A stretch of DNA of 64,000 bases from Crocinitomix algicola (GCF_001661595.2 NZ_LYPF02000017.1:62001-126000), one strand, 5' to 3'. Positions 38,586-46,614 are shown, counted from the stretch's first letter. The notes: generated by a model not told the origin, from the letters alone. Made by a program: numbers and translations.

Positions 38586-38755
38586 TGTTGATTCAGTTTT
38601 TTATACCATTCAACTTGTATTAAATTTAAAACAAGTCGCTTTTCAAAATCTTCGTTTTTTCTTTTATAGAAGTGTGACTTAACACCTTGAATTTCCCTAC
38701 CTATAAGAATATATGATAGGCTTGTATAAAACTCATTAGAGTTTCCCAAAATCAC
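38582..38755 (-). CDS. Small ORF, possible gene or remnant
   Basis: A 57-codon frame starting with GTG at 38755 and ending just inside the convergent upstream gene. It reads as normal protein (LGNSNEFYTSLSYILIG, KSHFYKRKNEDFEKRLV, VEWYKKLNQH) with acceptable codon use. No homology recognised. It overlaps the 38613-38636 inverted repeat, so one of the two readings may be coincidence. Confidence 0.25.
   Translation of the reverse strand: MILGNSNEFYTSLSYILIGREIQGVKSHFYKRKNEDFEKRLVLNLIQVEWYKKLNQH
38613..38636. repeat. Spaced inverted repeat ACTTGT-N12-ACAAGT (left copy)
   Basis: ACTTGT (38613-38618) and ACAAGT (38631-38636) with a 12-bp spacer that itself holds a 10-bp palindrome TTAAATTTAA. 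The same architecture recurs at 44880-44903 on the other side of the TIR operon. Confidence 0.6.
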
Positions 38756-38804
38756 ATCGACACTTAATTGACTGACTCAAATGTAAATAGATTACGTAGT
38801 GAGC

Positions 38805-38828
38805 ATTTAAACTTGTACAAGTTTAAAT
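38805..38828. promoter_or_regulatory. 24-bp perfect palindrome upstream of the HTH gene
   Basis: A perfect palindrome centred at 38816/38817 with core AACTTGTACAAGTT, about 80 bp before the HTH gene of the TIR operon. It uses the ACTTGT half-site abutted. Probable operator. Confidence 0.6.
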
Positions 38829-38884
38829 AAAAACATCTGATATTATCCTATATTTTATCCTTATGCATTACTATATTTATCGAC

Positions 38885-38905
38885 ATGTTCATCAAAACTG
38901 AACAT
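38885..38905 (+). promoter_or_regulatory. Inverted repeat at the HTH start codon
   Basis: ATGTTCA (38885-38891) and TGAACAT (38899-38905), 7-bp spacer, ending 1 bp before the ATG at 38907. Likely autoregulatory operator of the small HTH protein or a leader hairpin that masks the ribosome site. Confidence 0.5.
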
Positions 38906-38906
38906 T

Positions 38907-39098
38907 ATGAACCGTATAAAAGAAGTTTTAGAGGAAAAAGGAATCAAGCAAGTTTGGCTTTCTAAAAAGCTTAATAAAAGCTTTAGCATGGTGAACGACT
39001 ATTGCAACAACAGGAGGCAACCAAGCCTTGAATTATTGTTCGATATCGCAAAGCTATTGGATGTGGAAGTAAAAGATTTGATAAAAGACAAAAAGTAA
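38907..39098 (+). CDS. Small XRE-type HTH regulator
   Basis: 63 residues, almost only the helix-turn-helix: KQVWLSKKLNKSFSMVNDYC with recognition helix and a C-terminal LLFDIAKLLDVEVKDLI. Such minimal regulators commonly repress defence or toxin-antitoxin operons. It is the first gene of the operon; its stop overlaps the MazG start (taATGg). Operator candidates lie at 38805-38828 and 38885-38905. Confidence 0.88.
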   Translation: MNRIKEVLEEKGIKQVWLSKKLNKSFSMVNDYCNNRRQPSLELLFDIAKLLDVEVKDLIKDKK

Positions 39099-39982
39099 TG
39101 GAATTTAAAGAATATCAGAAAAAAGCGAGTAAAACAATTCAGGATTATGCAAAAGCAAAAGAAGCAAGTGCACTGATTCCTTTCTTAGGATTAATTGGTG
39201 AAGCTGGATCTGTAATTTCTGAATTAAAGAAAAGTTTACGTGATGGTGAGTCCTATACTAATTACAACAATAAACTGAAAGAAGAGCTTGGTGATGTACT
39301 TTGGTATATAGCTACAATTGCCACACAATATGATATAAACCTTGAAGATGTTGCTTCGAGTAATTTGGATAAAATTATCGATCGCTTTGATAATTCCTCA
39401 ACTTCAAATTTCATTACATATGATGAGTCATATCCAAAAGATGAACAATTTCCTAGAGAGTTTGAAGTTGTTTTTGAAGTGATTAATGATAATGGAAGAG
39501 AAAAGGTTCATATCATAGAAAAAAAGACGGGCAACCAATTAGGTGATGAAATAACTGACAATTCCCATCAAGATGATGGGTATCGCTTTCATGACATTTT
39601 TCACTTTGGCTATGTTGCTTTTTTAGGTTGGTCACCTGTTGTTCGCAAATTGATGGGGTTAAAGCGAAAAAGTGATGATAATATTGACGAGGTAGAAGAC
39701 GGTGCTAGAGCAACAATTACTGAAGAACTTGTTAGCTTATACATCTATAACCACTCTTTAGATCATCAGTTGTTTAAATACAGTAGTAGTGTTGACACCG
39801 AGGTTCTAAAAACGATTCAAAAGCTAGTAAGTGGTATTGAAGTTAGTAGTTGCACTCAAAAGCAATGGGAAACGGCTATTATTAATTCTTATAAAGTCTA
39901 TGATGAATTAAGGCAAAATAATGGAGGTAGGGTTTTGGTAAGTATTAAAAATAGAAAATTAATCTACCTAGGAAAAAATTAA
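39098..39982 (+). CDS. MazG-like nucleotide pyrophosphohydrolase
   Basis: 294 residues. The first 100 carry an all-alpha NTP pyrophosphatase fold: LIGEAGSVISELKK and LKEELGDVLWYIATIA supply the metal-binding Glu and Asp residues. The C-terminal two thirds contains a conserved block FHDIFHFGYVAFLGWSPVVRKLM and a DxVEDGARA-like acidic segment, as in MazG proteins that accompany nucleotide-modification genes. It probably hydrolyses a (modified or signalling) nucleotide. It is translationally coupled to the HTH gene and lies 2 bp from the TIR gene. Confidence 0.8.
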   Translation: MEFKEYQKKASKTIQDYAKAKEASALIPFLGLIGEAGSVISELKKSLRDGESYTNYNNKLKEELGDVLWYIATIATQYDINLEDVASSNLDKIIDRFDNSSTSNFITYDESYPKDEQFPREFEVVFEVINDNGREKVHIIEKKTGNQLGDEITDNSHQDDGYRFHDIFHFGYVAFLGWSPVVRKLMGLKRKSDDNIDEVEDGARATITEELVSLYIYNHSLDHQLFKYSSSVDTEVLKTIQKLVSGIEVSSCTQKQWETAIINSYKVYDELRQNNGGRVLVSIKNRKLIYLGKN

Positions 39983-39984
39983 TT

Positions 39985-40542
39985 ATGGAAGGGAGAAATA
40001 GAGCAGACAAAATCGATAAGTTATTTAGACTAATTTCTGAAGAGAAAGAGGATGACGTACCTTGTGTTTTCATAAGCTATCAAAGAAATGATGAGGATTT
40101 CGCAAAATCTGTAGCAAAATATATTAATGACCATCAAATCGATGTATTCTTTGATTTAGAAGATATTCATTTAAAGAAAAGCAATTCTCCAGAGGATGTT
40201 ACTGATTCTATCAAAGCTGGTTTAAAGAAATCAAATTATATGATTGTAATAGTTTCTTCAACAACTGCTTCATCGCCATGGGTGCCTTTTGAAATTGGTT
40301 ACGCATATGATCAAATGGCTGAAAAAATGAAAATTTTGAGAAACCGAAACTTACCAATTAAAAGTTTACCAGATTATTTAAAAACTAAAGAAATTTTGAA
40401 TGGGTATTATTCTCTTAATACTTTTTTAAAAAATGTTCGTAATAGCTACAAGTTGTATGAGTCCAAGATTCAAAAAGGACAAAATATTAAAACCTTCAGT
40501 TCACTAACAAATCCTCTAAATAAATACCTAGAAAACTTATGA
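39985..40542 (+). CDS. TIR-domain protein
   Basis: 185 residues. A TIR fold occupies about residues 25-125: CVFISYQRNDEDFAKSVAKY, VFFDLEDIHL, MIVIVSSTTASSPWVPFEIGYAY. The Glu of PWVPFEIG lies where the catalytic Glu of TIR NADases sits. The C-terminal 55 residues are helical. TIR proteins in anti-phage systems make NAD-derived signals or deplete NAD. The stop overlaps the next gene's ATG (ATGA). Confidence 0.85.
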   Translation: MEGRNRADKIDKLFRLISEEKEDDVPCVFISYQRNDEDFAKSVAKYINDHQIDVFFDLEDIHLKKSNSPEDVTDSIKAGLKKSNYMIVIVSSTTASSPWVPFEIGYAYDQMAEKMKILRNRNLPIKSLPDYLKTKEILNGYYSLNTFLKNVRNSYKLYESKIQKGQNIKTFSSLTNPLNKYLENL

Positions 40543-41738
40543 GTTACAAAAGTCCTTTAGCAATTTTTATTATTTGGCACCCTAGTTTCGAAGATGGGCA
40601 GAAGATAGCTGACTACTTGTACTCTGTTTTTTGCCGTGATTCTGATAAACCGTTAAATCGGACAATTGGAATACCTGTTTATTTCAGAAAGGTTAATTTT
40701 AAAGATACAAAATCTCCAAGAACAATCAACTATAGTGAATCAACTTTTAATGCCATAGTTCCATTAATAGATGATGATTTTGTGAACGATAAGAATTACA
40801 AAACTTATATTGAAGAGGTTCTTTCTTACTCATTAATAAGTAAAGGAAAGACTAAAGTATATCCTGTTGCAATTTCAAAAAACGCCTATGGCTTTTCAAA
40901 GAACCTAGGTCAAATAAATTTTTTACGGGCTGATAAAATCACGGGGGAAAAGGAGTGTCAAACACAAGATGAAAACAGTGTGTTTCGCTATTTAAGGCTC
41001 AATATAACACATGAGTTATGTCGATTAATGCTCAACATGAAGAAGGCGGTTGATGAGCAAGAATCCTTTGAACATTTACCCCCTCCAATAAAGCTGTTTA
41101 TTAGTCACTCCAAACACGATGACTCTAAGTATGAGGCTATGAAGTTTAAGGATTTTATAAATTCTGAAACACAATTAAAAACTTTTTTTGACGCAAATGA
41201 TATTTCATTTGGTTCAAATTTCGGAGATGAGATTAAAAGGGCTGTTGAAAATTCAGCCCTTGTTGCCTTCCAATCTGATAGTTATGCTGAGCGAGAGTGG
41301 TGTAGAATTGAAGTATTGACAGCCAAAAAACATGGGTGTCCAGTTGTAATCGTAAACGCAATTAAAAATGGTGAGAAAAGAACCTTCCCATATATGGGAA
41401 ACTATCCCTCAATTCGATTAAAAGATAATTTCGAAGACATTATATGCTTGACTCTTGAACAAGTTCTCTACAATAAGTATACAGGGATGTTATTAGATGA
41501 AATTACCACTCTTTATGGTTTAAAGGCTGATTCTATACTTTCTACAACACCAGAACTTTATAGCTTTTTGCAATTGAAAGACCGCAAATTAGATGTTAGT
41601 AATAATTCAGAGTACAAATTAATTGTTTACCCTGACCCTCCTTTGGGAACAGAAGAAACAGAACTATTAATGAAAATGGATGAGTCTTATCATTTTGTAA
41701 CTCCAACGACTATCCCGTCCTTAATATTGAAACAATGA
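40539..41738 (+). CDS. Double TIR-domain protein
   Basis: 399 residues with two TIR-like units. The N-terminal one (about 1-130) is divergent (AIFIIWHPSFEDGQKIADYL, FNAIVPLIDDDFV). The second (about 184-320) is canonical: KLFISHSKHDDSKYEAMKF, KTFFDANDISFGSNFGDEI, SALVAFQSDSYAEREWCRIE with the candidate catalytic Glu in REWCRIEV. A short tail follows. The arrangement resembles proteins that combine a receptor-like with an effector-like TIR. Stop overlaps the SLOG gene by 4 bp. Confidence 0.8.
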   Translation: MSYKSPLAIFIIWHPSFEDGQKIADYLYSVFCRDSDKPLNRTIGIPVYFRKVNFKDTKSPRTINYSESTFNAIVPLIDDDFVNDKNYKTYIEEVLSYSLISKGKTKVYPVAISKNAYGFSKNLGQINFLRADKITGEKECQTQDENSVFRYLRLNITHELCRLMLNMKKAVDEQESFEHLPPPIKLFISHSKHDDSKYEAMKFKDFINSETQLKTFFDANDISFGSNFGDEIKRAVENSALVAFQSDSYAEREWCRIEVLTAKKHGCPVVIVNAIKNGEKRTFPYMGNYPSIRLKDNFEDIICLTLEQVLYNKYTGMLLDEITTLYGLKADSILSTTPELYSFLQLKDRKLDVSNNSEYKLIVYPDPPLGTEETELLMKMDESYHFVTPTTIPSLILKQ

Positions 41739-42691
41739 AAGAACAAATTAACATATCTAATCGATCGGATGACAGCGGCTCAAAGAATGACATTGTTCTA
41801 AAAAATCAAGATCGACTAGCAAGACGATTTCTACTTAAAGATAAACGCATAGGCATATCAATTTCAGAATGTGAGGACTTGGAAGAATTAGGATTTGACA
41901 TAAACCATCTTCGAGACGCAATGATTGAAACTGCAAAGTATGTATTATCGTTGGGTGGTTCTTTGGCTTATGGTGGAGATCTTAGGAATGGCGGATTTAC
42001 AGAATTATTCTTTGATCTATTAAATTACTACAACATACCTGAATCAAATGAAGAGAGATTTTATAGTTATTTAGCTTGGCCTTTGAGTCTCAATTTAACT
42101 AAAAAACAACGTGCGGAATTAGCCTCAAAAGTGACATTTATTCCTGTTGATCCCCCAGCTGATATTGAAATAAAAGATTTGAATGAATTTTTACCTCCAT
42201 CAAAGGGAAAGAACCAATATATCTGGACACGTTGCTTAACTGAGATGAGAGATAAAATGAATCTTTCGTGTGATGCAAGAATATTTATCGGAGGAAAAAC
42301 ATCTGGATTCAAAGGGAAATATCCAGGAGTTCTAGAAGAGTTTGTTCTCTCGTTGAAAAAGAAACAGCCAATTTTTTTGATAGGTGCATTTGGTGGAGTG
42401 ACAATGCAAATAATTGAATCATTAGAAAATCGAGAGACCTCCATATTTAACCAGGATTATATGGCTGATAATGAAGATTATCAAGAATTAATTACATTAT
42501 TCGAACAAAACTTTTCAGAGAATACTGTTAGTTATTCGAAGATCAAGGAAGAAATTAATAATCTTGGTTGGGATGGAATATCTAGTCTCAATGGTCTGAC
42601 AGTATCTCAGAATAAACGATTAGCGACTACTCCACATATAAGTGAAATCATTTACCTAATCCTTCTAGGACTAACTCAAAAGTTTAGTTAG
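41735..42691 (+). CDS. SLOG-superfamily Rossmann-like protein
   Basis: 318 residues. Signature elements of the SLOG fold: a first strand RIGISISECEDLEELGF, the glycine stretch LSLGGSLAYGGDLRNGGF, then DARIFIGGKTSGFKGKYPG and PIFLIGAFGGVTMQ. SLOG domains bind nucleotide-derived ligands; in Thoeris ThsA the SLOG reads the TIR product. Here it follows two TIR genes, so a receptor for a TIR-made signal is a fair inference. No effector domain is visible in the same chain. Confidence 0.65.
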   Translation: MKEQINISNRSDDSGSKNDIVLKNQDRLARRFLLKDKRIGISISECEDLEELGFDINHLRDAMIETAKYVLSLGGSLAYGGDLRNGGFTELFFDLLNYYNIPESNEERFYSYLAWPLSLNLTKKQRAELASKVTFIPVDPPADIEIKDLNEFLPPSKGKNQYIWTRCLTEMRDKMNLSCDARIFIGGKTSGFKGKYPGVLEEFVLSLKKKQPIFLIGAFGGVTMQIIESLENRETSIFNQDYMADNEDYQELITLFEQNFSENTVSYSKIKEEINNLGWDGISSLNGLTVSQNKRLATTPHISEIIYLILLGLTQKFS

Positions 42692-42698
42692 AACATTT

Positions 42699-43694
42699 AT
42701 GCTTTTAATGGAGAGAAGAAATATAAAAAAAGATAGTGATGTCCTCGGTATTGGACTAAAGCCAACAATTGTATTTGATACATATTGGAAGTTCGCATTT
42801 GAACGACAAAACATATTCTTTAATAGACTTCAAAACAAACCAACATTAACTAATGATGTCATTCTGAAAGAATACAAGTTTACCAATGCATATAGGGTAT
42901 TAGACCGAGTTAGTCAATATTTAATTTCTAATGTGATTTATTCATGTGACAATGACCCTAGAAATATTCTTTTCAGAATACTTGTGTACAAGGTTTTTAA
43001 TAAAATAGAAACATGGGATTATTTAGAAAGTGAATTATGTCAAATCAGTTATCAATCTTTCGATTTTGACAAGTACGACAAAATTCTAACTAAGTTGTTA
43101 GACAATAAGGTTTCCATTTATTCGGCAGCATATATCATGGCTTCGGCAAAGTCAAAGTACGGTCAAGGGAGAAAACACCAAAATCATTTATTGATGATAA
43201 AAGAAATGATTGAGGATGGGTTAGCTGAAAAATTGATGAGAAGTAAAAACATGAAAGAGGGGTATGAGCTTTTGCTACGCTATCCTTCAATTGGAACATT
43301 TCTCGCTTATCAACTTATAACAGATGTTAATTATAGCGAACTCACAAATTATAATGAAATGGAATTTGTGAAAGCAGGCCCAGGAGCAATCGAAGGTATT
43401 CAAAAGTGTTTCAGTGACATTGGAGATAAGAGTTACGAAGATGTAATTAAGTACGTTACCAATACGCAAGAATATCATTTTGAGAGGTTAGGCTTAAATT
43501 TCCGCTATTTAAACGAAAGAAAATTACAACTTATTGATTGCCAAAACATTTTTTGTGAAGTTGCAAAATATTCAAGAGTTGCACACCCTGAATTTTCCGG
43601 ATTAAATGGACGCAGAAGAATAAAGCAAAAGTATAAACCAAAAAGTAAGGAAATTCAGTATTGTTTCCCAAACAAATGGAATTTGGATATCTAA
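42699..43694 (+). CDS. Alpha-glutamyl/putrescinyl thymine pyrophosphorylase-clade protein
   Basis: 331 residues. It shows FAFERQNIFFNRLQN, YKFTNAYRVLDRVSQYLI, ILFRILVYKVFNKIETWDYL and a C-terminal VKAGPGAIEGIQKCF (about 224-238), the pattern I associate with the helical protein formerly called 5-hmdU DNA kinase and placed in the aGPT-pyrophosphorylase clade. Relatives act on hypermodified thymine in phage DNA. In a bacterial TIR operon it may sense or act on modified bases or nucleotides. The naming is from memory of the motif set. Confidence 0.6.
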   Translation: MLLMERRNIKKDSDVLGIGLKPTIVFDTYWKFAFERQNIFFNRLQNKPTLTNDVILKEYKFTNAYRVLDRVSQYLISNVIYSCDNDPRNILFRILVYKVFNKIETWDYLESELCQISYQSFDFDKYDKILTKLLDNKVSIYSAAYIMASAKSKYGQGRKHQNHLLMIKEMIEDGLAEKLMRSKNMKEGYELLLRYPSIGTFLAYQLITDVNYSELTNYNEMEFVKAGPGAIEGIQKCFSDIGDKSYEDVIKYVTNTQEYHFERLGLNFRYLNERKLQLIDCQNIFCEVAKYSRVAHPEFSGLNGRRRIKQKYKPKSKEIQYCFPNKWNLDI

Positions 43695-43704
43695 TAATTT
43701 ACAT

Positions 43705-44187
43705 ATGGCAGATACCAGTAATATATTTATAAGCCATTATGGCAAAGATGATCATCATGTCCAATCATTGAAAGAAAGATTAAAAGGTGGTGGATTTAAT
43801 GTTAGAAACTTTTCTATTGATAGTACAAAGCATAAAGATGGTCGTAAACCTTCAGATGCCGTTGTAAAAAGACTATTAAATATAAGGATAAAGCAATCAA
43901 GTACCGTTATCTGTTTAATTGGTCCAGAAACGCATAATAGAAAGTGGGTTAATTATGAGATTCGAAAAGCCTACGCTGAAGGGAAAAGAATAGTAGGGGT
44001 ATACACCCATGGGAATAAGGATAATGTCGAACTTCCAACAACTTTTAAAAGGTACGGATCAGCATTATTAGGTTGGAATTCGATTGATAAATTGGGAGAT
44101 ATAGTCAGTGGAAATAATTCCGATTTTGAAAATGAATCAGGAGGAGTAGCTTCTCCATTGTATAACATTAAAAGAATATCTTGCTGA
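43705..44187 (+). CDS. ThsB-like TIR protein
   Basis: 160 residues, one domain: NIFISHYGKDDHHVQSLKER, a middle helix, then QSSTVICLIGPETHNRKWVNYEIRKAYAEGKRIVGVY. The Glu of KWVNYEI matches the TIR-like catalytic position in ThsB-type (DUF1863) proteins. The C-terminal part is disordered-looking. Its stop overlaps the next start (tgATGa). Confidence 0.8.
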   Translation: MADTSNIFISHYGKDDHHVQSLKERLKGGGFNVRNFSIDSTKHKDGRKPSDAVVKRLLNIRIKQSSTVICLIGPETHNRKWVNYEIRKAYAEGKRIVGVYTHGNKDNVELPTTFKRYGSALLGWNSIDKLGDIVSGNNSDFENESGGVASPLYNIKRISC

Positions 44188-44828
44188 TGAAAATTTATAG
44201 TTACGTAGTCCATCATGATTTTGGTTTAGCTCCAAATCCTTTCGGTAAATACTGTACTTTAACCGTTTGTAAACCAAAGATTCGTAAAAGTAGCAATCTT
44301 GAAATTGGTGACTGGATAATTGGAACAGGTTCAAAGAATATAGAAGACACAACGGGTTTTAAGTGCTTAAATAGATTAATATATGCTATGAAAGTATCCG
44401 AAAAAATTCCAATGGAGGACTATTGGAATGCCCCAAGGTTTCAATATAAAAAACCTGTTGTCAACGGTAGTTTGGTAGCAATGTATGGTGATAATATTTA
44501 CTATAAGAACTCAGACAACGATTGGTGTCAAGTAAATTCAGCACATTCACTTGATCATGGACAAAGAAATGAAGGCCATTTGGATACAGATGTAGGTGGA
44601 AAATATGCCTTAGTTTCGGAAGAGTTCTTTTATTTTGGTGATTCAGCTCCGATAATTCCTGAGGAATTTTCTGATTTTATTAAACCGGGTGTTGGTGAAA
44701 AAAAGATAACTGATGAAAAGGAAACATTAAAGTTTGTCCAATGGCTTGAATCCAATTTTGACACAGGGATTAACGGTGATCCAATAAATTGGCGGGAATA
44801 TCAACAAACTGAAATTATTATTGAATAG
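44187..44828 (+). CDS. Nucleotide-modification-associated domain 2 (Nmad2)-like protein
   Basis: 213 residues. It opens KIYSYVVHHDFGLAPNPFG, then YCTLTVCKPKIRKSSN and IGDWIIGTGS, which match the Nmad2 domain described with DNA-base-modification gene clusters. The C-terminal half (HSLDHGQRNEGHLDTDVGG) has a conserved His/Asp cluster. The ATG at 44187 was chosen over an upstream TTG. It is the last gene of the operon. Confidence 0.75.
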   Translation: MKIYSYVVHHDFGLAPNPFGKYCTLTVCKPKIRKSSNLEIGDWIIGTGSKNIEDTTGFKCLNRLIYAMKVSEKIPMEDYWNAPRFQYKKPVVNGSLVAMYGDNIYYKNSDNDWCQVNSAHSLDHGQRNEGHLDTDVGGKYALVSEEFFYFGDSAPIIPEEFSDFIKPGVGEKKITDEKETLKFVQWLESNFDTGINGDPINWREYQQTEIIIE

Positions 44829-44879
44829 TTGATTTGAAATGTAAATCGCTTCTAATTTCGAAATCTAATTTTCTTTTCA

Positions 44880-44903
44880 ACTTGTTTCAGATCTGATACA
44901 AGT
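44880..44903. repeat. Spaced inverted repeat ACTTGT-N12-ACAAGT (right copy)
   Basis: ACTTGT (44880-44885) and ACAAGT (44898-44903) around a 10-bp palindrome TCAGATCTGA with one mismatch pair on each side, the same plan as the 38613-38636 copy. Both copies are preceded by TTCA. 52 bp after the operon's last stop; no T run, so not a standard terminator. Confidence 0.6.
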
Positions 44904-45014
44904 GTAACTAAATACACTATTTTACACTGGGTCAATTGATTAGAAAACTGATGTGGGAATTCATGTTTTATTTATGATTGAATCGGTATAAAAGTGAAAC
45001 AAATTAATCAAATT

Positions 45015-45044
45015 TTGTACAACTAAACTATGTTTATACTTTTG
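45015..45044 (+). promoter_or_regulatory. Promoter of the AraC-family gene
   Basis: TTG (45015-45017) and TACTTTTG (45037-45044) spaced by 19 bp. The ATG is only 8 bp after the -7 box, so the leader is very short. Confidence 0.6.
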
Positions 45045-45052
45045 TAGTAAAA

Positions 45053-45877
45053 ATGACGTACGAGGGCGAAACTGGAGAATTCTTTGAGTTACAGAAGCTT
45101 GACAGCTTTGGCTTTGAAGGGCTCATCACTCAAAGGGATGAAACTTTAAAGATTATTTGGTTCAAAGAAAAGAGTCAATTGCTAATTGACAAAATCGAGT
45201 ACAACTTTTCTGAAAATCAAATAATTTTTTTAACACAGTTTCATAATATAGAAGTGATTTCGCTCCAAAAAGCTGAGATTTTAAGCTTCAATAGACCATT
45301 TTATTGCGTTGTCGATCATGATAGTGAAGTGGGATGTAAGGGTGTGTTATTCTATGGTTCAGCTTCGGAAATTCCAATAATTAACTTGAGAAATGAAGAC
45401 TTAGAAATCATGCAGACTGTATGGAAGTTGAGCAACTTGGAGTTTGAAATGAGAGATAGTCTACAACTTGAAATGCTCCAGATGATGCTCAAGCGTATTT
45501 TAATATTGTCTACCCGAATTTTAAAAAGAGATAGTTGTTTGCAAAAAATCACGAATGAACAAAACAACATAATCAGAGAGTTTAACTATCTAGTGGAAAA
45601 ACACTTCCGTACAAAGCATAGTGTATCAGAATATGCTGAATTGCTTTACAAGTCTCCTAAAACCATTGCCAACACGTTTAAAAAATTGGGAGAAAAAAGC
45701 CCATTGCAGTTTATTCAGGAGAGGATTCTACTAGAAGCACGAAGAATGCTCTTTTACACAGATAAAGATGTGTCAGAAATCGGTTATGAACTAGGCTTTC
45801 AGGATGTGCAGAGTTTTAGTCGCTTTTTCAAAAAACAAGAAGGGAAATCTCCTACTGACTATAGAAGTAATTGCTAA
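45053..45877 (+). CDS. AraC-family transcriptional regulator
   Basis: 274 residues. The N-terminal 120 residues look cupin-like (FGFEGLITQRDETLKIIWF). A helical linker leads to the C-terminal double helix-turn-helix: SVSEYAELLYKSPKTIANTF and DKDVSEIGYELGFQDVQSFS ending FFKKQEGKSPTDYRSN. It is the probable activator of the redox genes downstream: three of their promoters share a tandem 21-bp-period element (45901, 50014, 52088). The signal is unknown; an oxidant or electrophile is plausible given the targets. Confidence 0.9.
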   Translation: MTYEGETGEFFELQKLDSFGFEGLITQRDETLKIIWFKEKSQLLIDKIEYNFSENQIIFLTQFHNIEVISLQKAEILSFNRPFYCVVDHDSEVGCKGVLFYGSASEIPIINLRNEDLEIMQTVWKLSNLEFEMRDSLQLEMLQMMLKRILILSTRILKRDSCLQKITNEQNNIIREFNYLVEKHFRTKHSVSEYAELLYKSPKTIANTFKKLGEKSPLQFIQERILLEARRMLFYTDKDVSEIGYELGFQDVQSFSRFFKKQEGKSPTDYRSNC

Positions 45878-45900
45878 ATCAATAACGAAATATCATTTGA

Positions 45901-45965
45901 GGAAAAATTGCCAAGTTGAAGGGAATTCTCCCCTAACCTCATTCTGTTAGTATGCTTGATATTTG
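45901..45965 (+). promoter_or_regulatory. Activator site 1 and -7 box, AhpD operon promoter
   Basis: 37-bp element 45901-45937: GGAAAAATTGCCAA, N6, GGGAA, N6, CCTAAC, i.e. GGAA-N6-CC twice with a 21-bp period. After exactly 20 bp comes GATATTTG (45958-45965), one mismatch from TAnnTTTG. The element sits over the expected -33 position. Confidence 0.65.
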
Positions 45966-46002
45966 CATTGTAATTAATTATTAACATAAAAAACAAGCAA
46001 TT

Positions 46003-46548
46003 ATGACAACTACAGAAAACACATTCAGCGTACCAACAAAAGCAGAAGTTTCAGAAAAAAATCAGGCAACTTTTGATCAGCTAGAAAAGCAAATCGGCTT
46101 TGTACCCAACCTTTATGCCTACTACGCAAAAAACAACACGGCATTAAACGACTATCTAGCACTTCAAGGAAGAAAATCAACCCTACGAGCCAAAGAAAAA
46201 GAAGTGGTTAATCTTGTAACAAGCCAAATTAATGGTTGTCGTTATTGTCAATCTGCTCATACCGCTATTGGGAAAATGAACGGATTTAATGATGAGCAAA
46301 TTCTTGAAATTAGAGGCGGAAAAGCAAGTTTCGATTCTAAGTTGGATGCTTTGGCAAAATTTACTGCTGCTGTAGTTAACAACAAGGCAAAAATCAGCAA
46401 TGAAGCTAAAGAAGCATTTTTCAATGCAGGTTATAGTGAAGTCAATATGATTGATGTAGTAATTTTAATTGGAGATAAAATTATGAGCAACTATATCCAC
46501 AACCTAACAGGCTTCGAAATTGACTTTCCAATTGCACCAGAATTATAA
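46003..46548 (+). CDS. Carboxymuconolactone-decarboxylase/AhpD-family protein
   Basis: 181 residues with the AhpD-like redox site CRYCQSAH (CxxC and His) at about 80-87, in a helical fold. Such proteins reduce peroxides or regenerate peroxiredoxin using the Cys pair. First gene after activator site 1. Confidence 0.88.
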   Translation: MTTTENTFSVPTKAEVSEKNQATFDQLEKQIGFVPNLYAYYAKNNTALNDYLALQGRKSTLRAKEKEVVNLVTSQINGCRYCQSAHTAIGKMNGFNDEQILEIRGGKASFDSKLDALAKFTAAVVNNKAKISNEAKEAFFNAGYSEVNMIDVVILIGDKIMSNYIHNLTGFEIDFPIAPEL

Positions 46549-46560
46549 TAATTACAAACA

Positions 46561-46597
46561 AAAAGTAAATCGGTAGAGTTTCTATCGGTTTACTTTT
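46561..46597 (+). terminator. Hairpin between the two AhpD-like genes
   Basis: A stem of about 14 bp, AAAAGTAAA paired with TTTACTTTT plus further pairs including G-U, ending in a short T stretch. Likely terminator or attenuator that lowers downstream expression. Confidence 0.5.
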
Positions 46598-46614
46598 ACT
46601 TAAACCATATAAAT

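Noticed and set aside
42979-42995. ACTTGT-GT-ACAAG inside the 42699 gene
   Set aside because: Spacing differs from the bracketing repeats and it is within coding DNA; probably chance.
45901-45937. GGGAA hairpin with co-varying stem between activator sites 1 and 2, suggesting a structured RNA
   Set aside because: The element lies upstream of the -7 box so is not transcribed from it, and site 3 lacks the stem.
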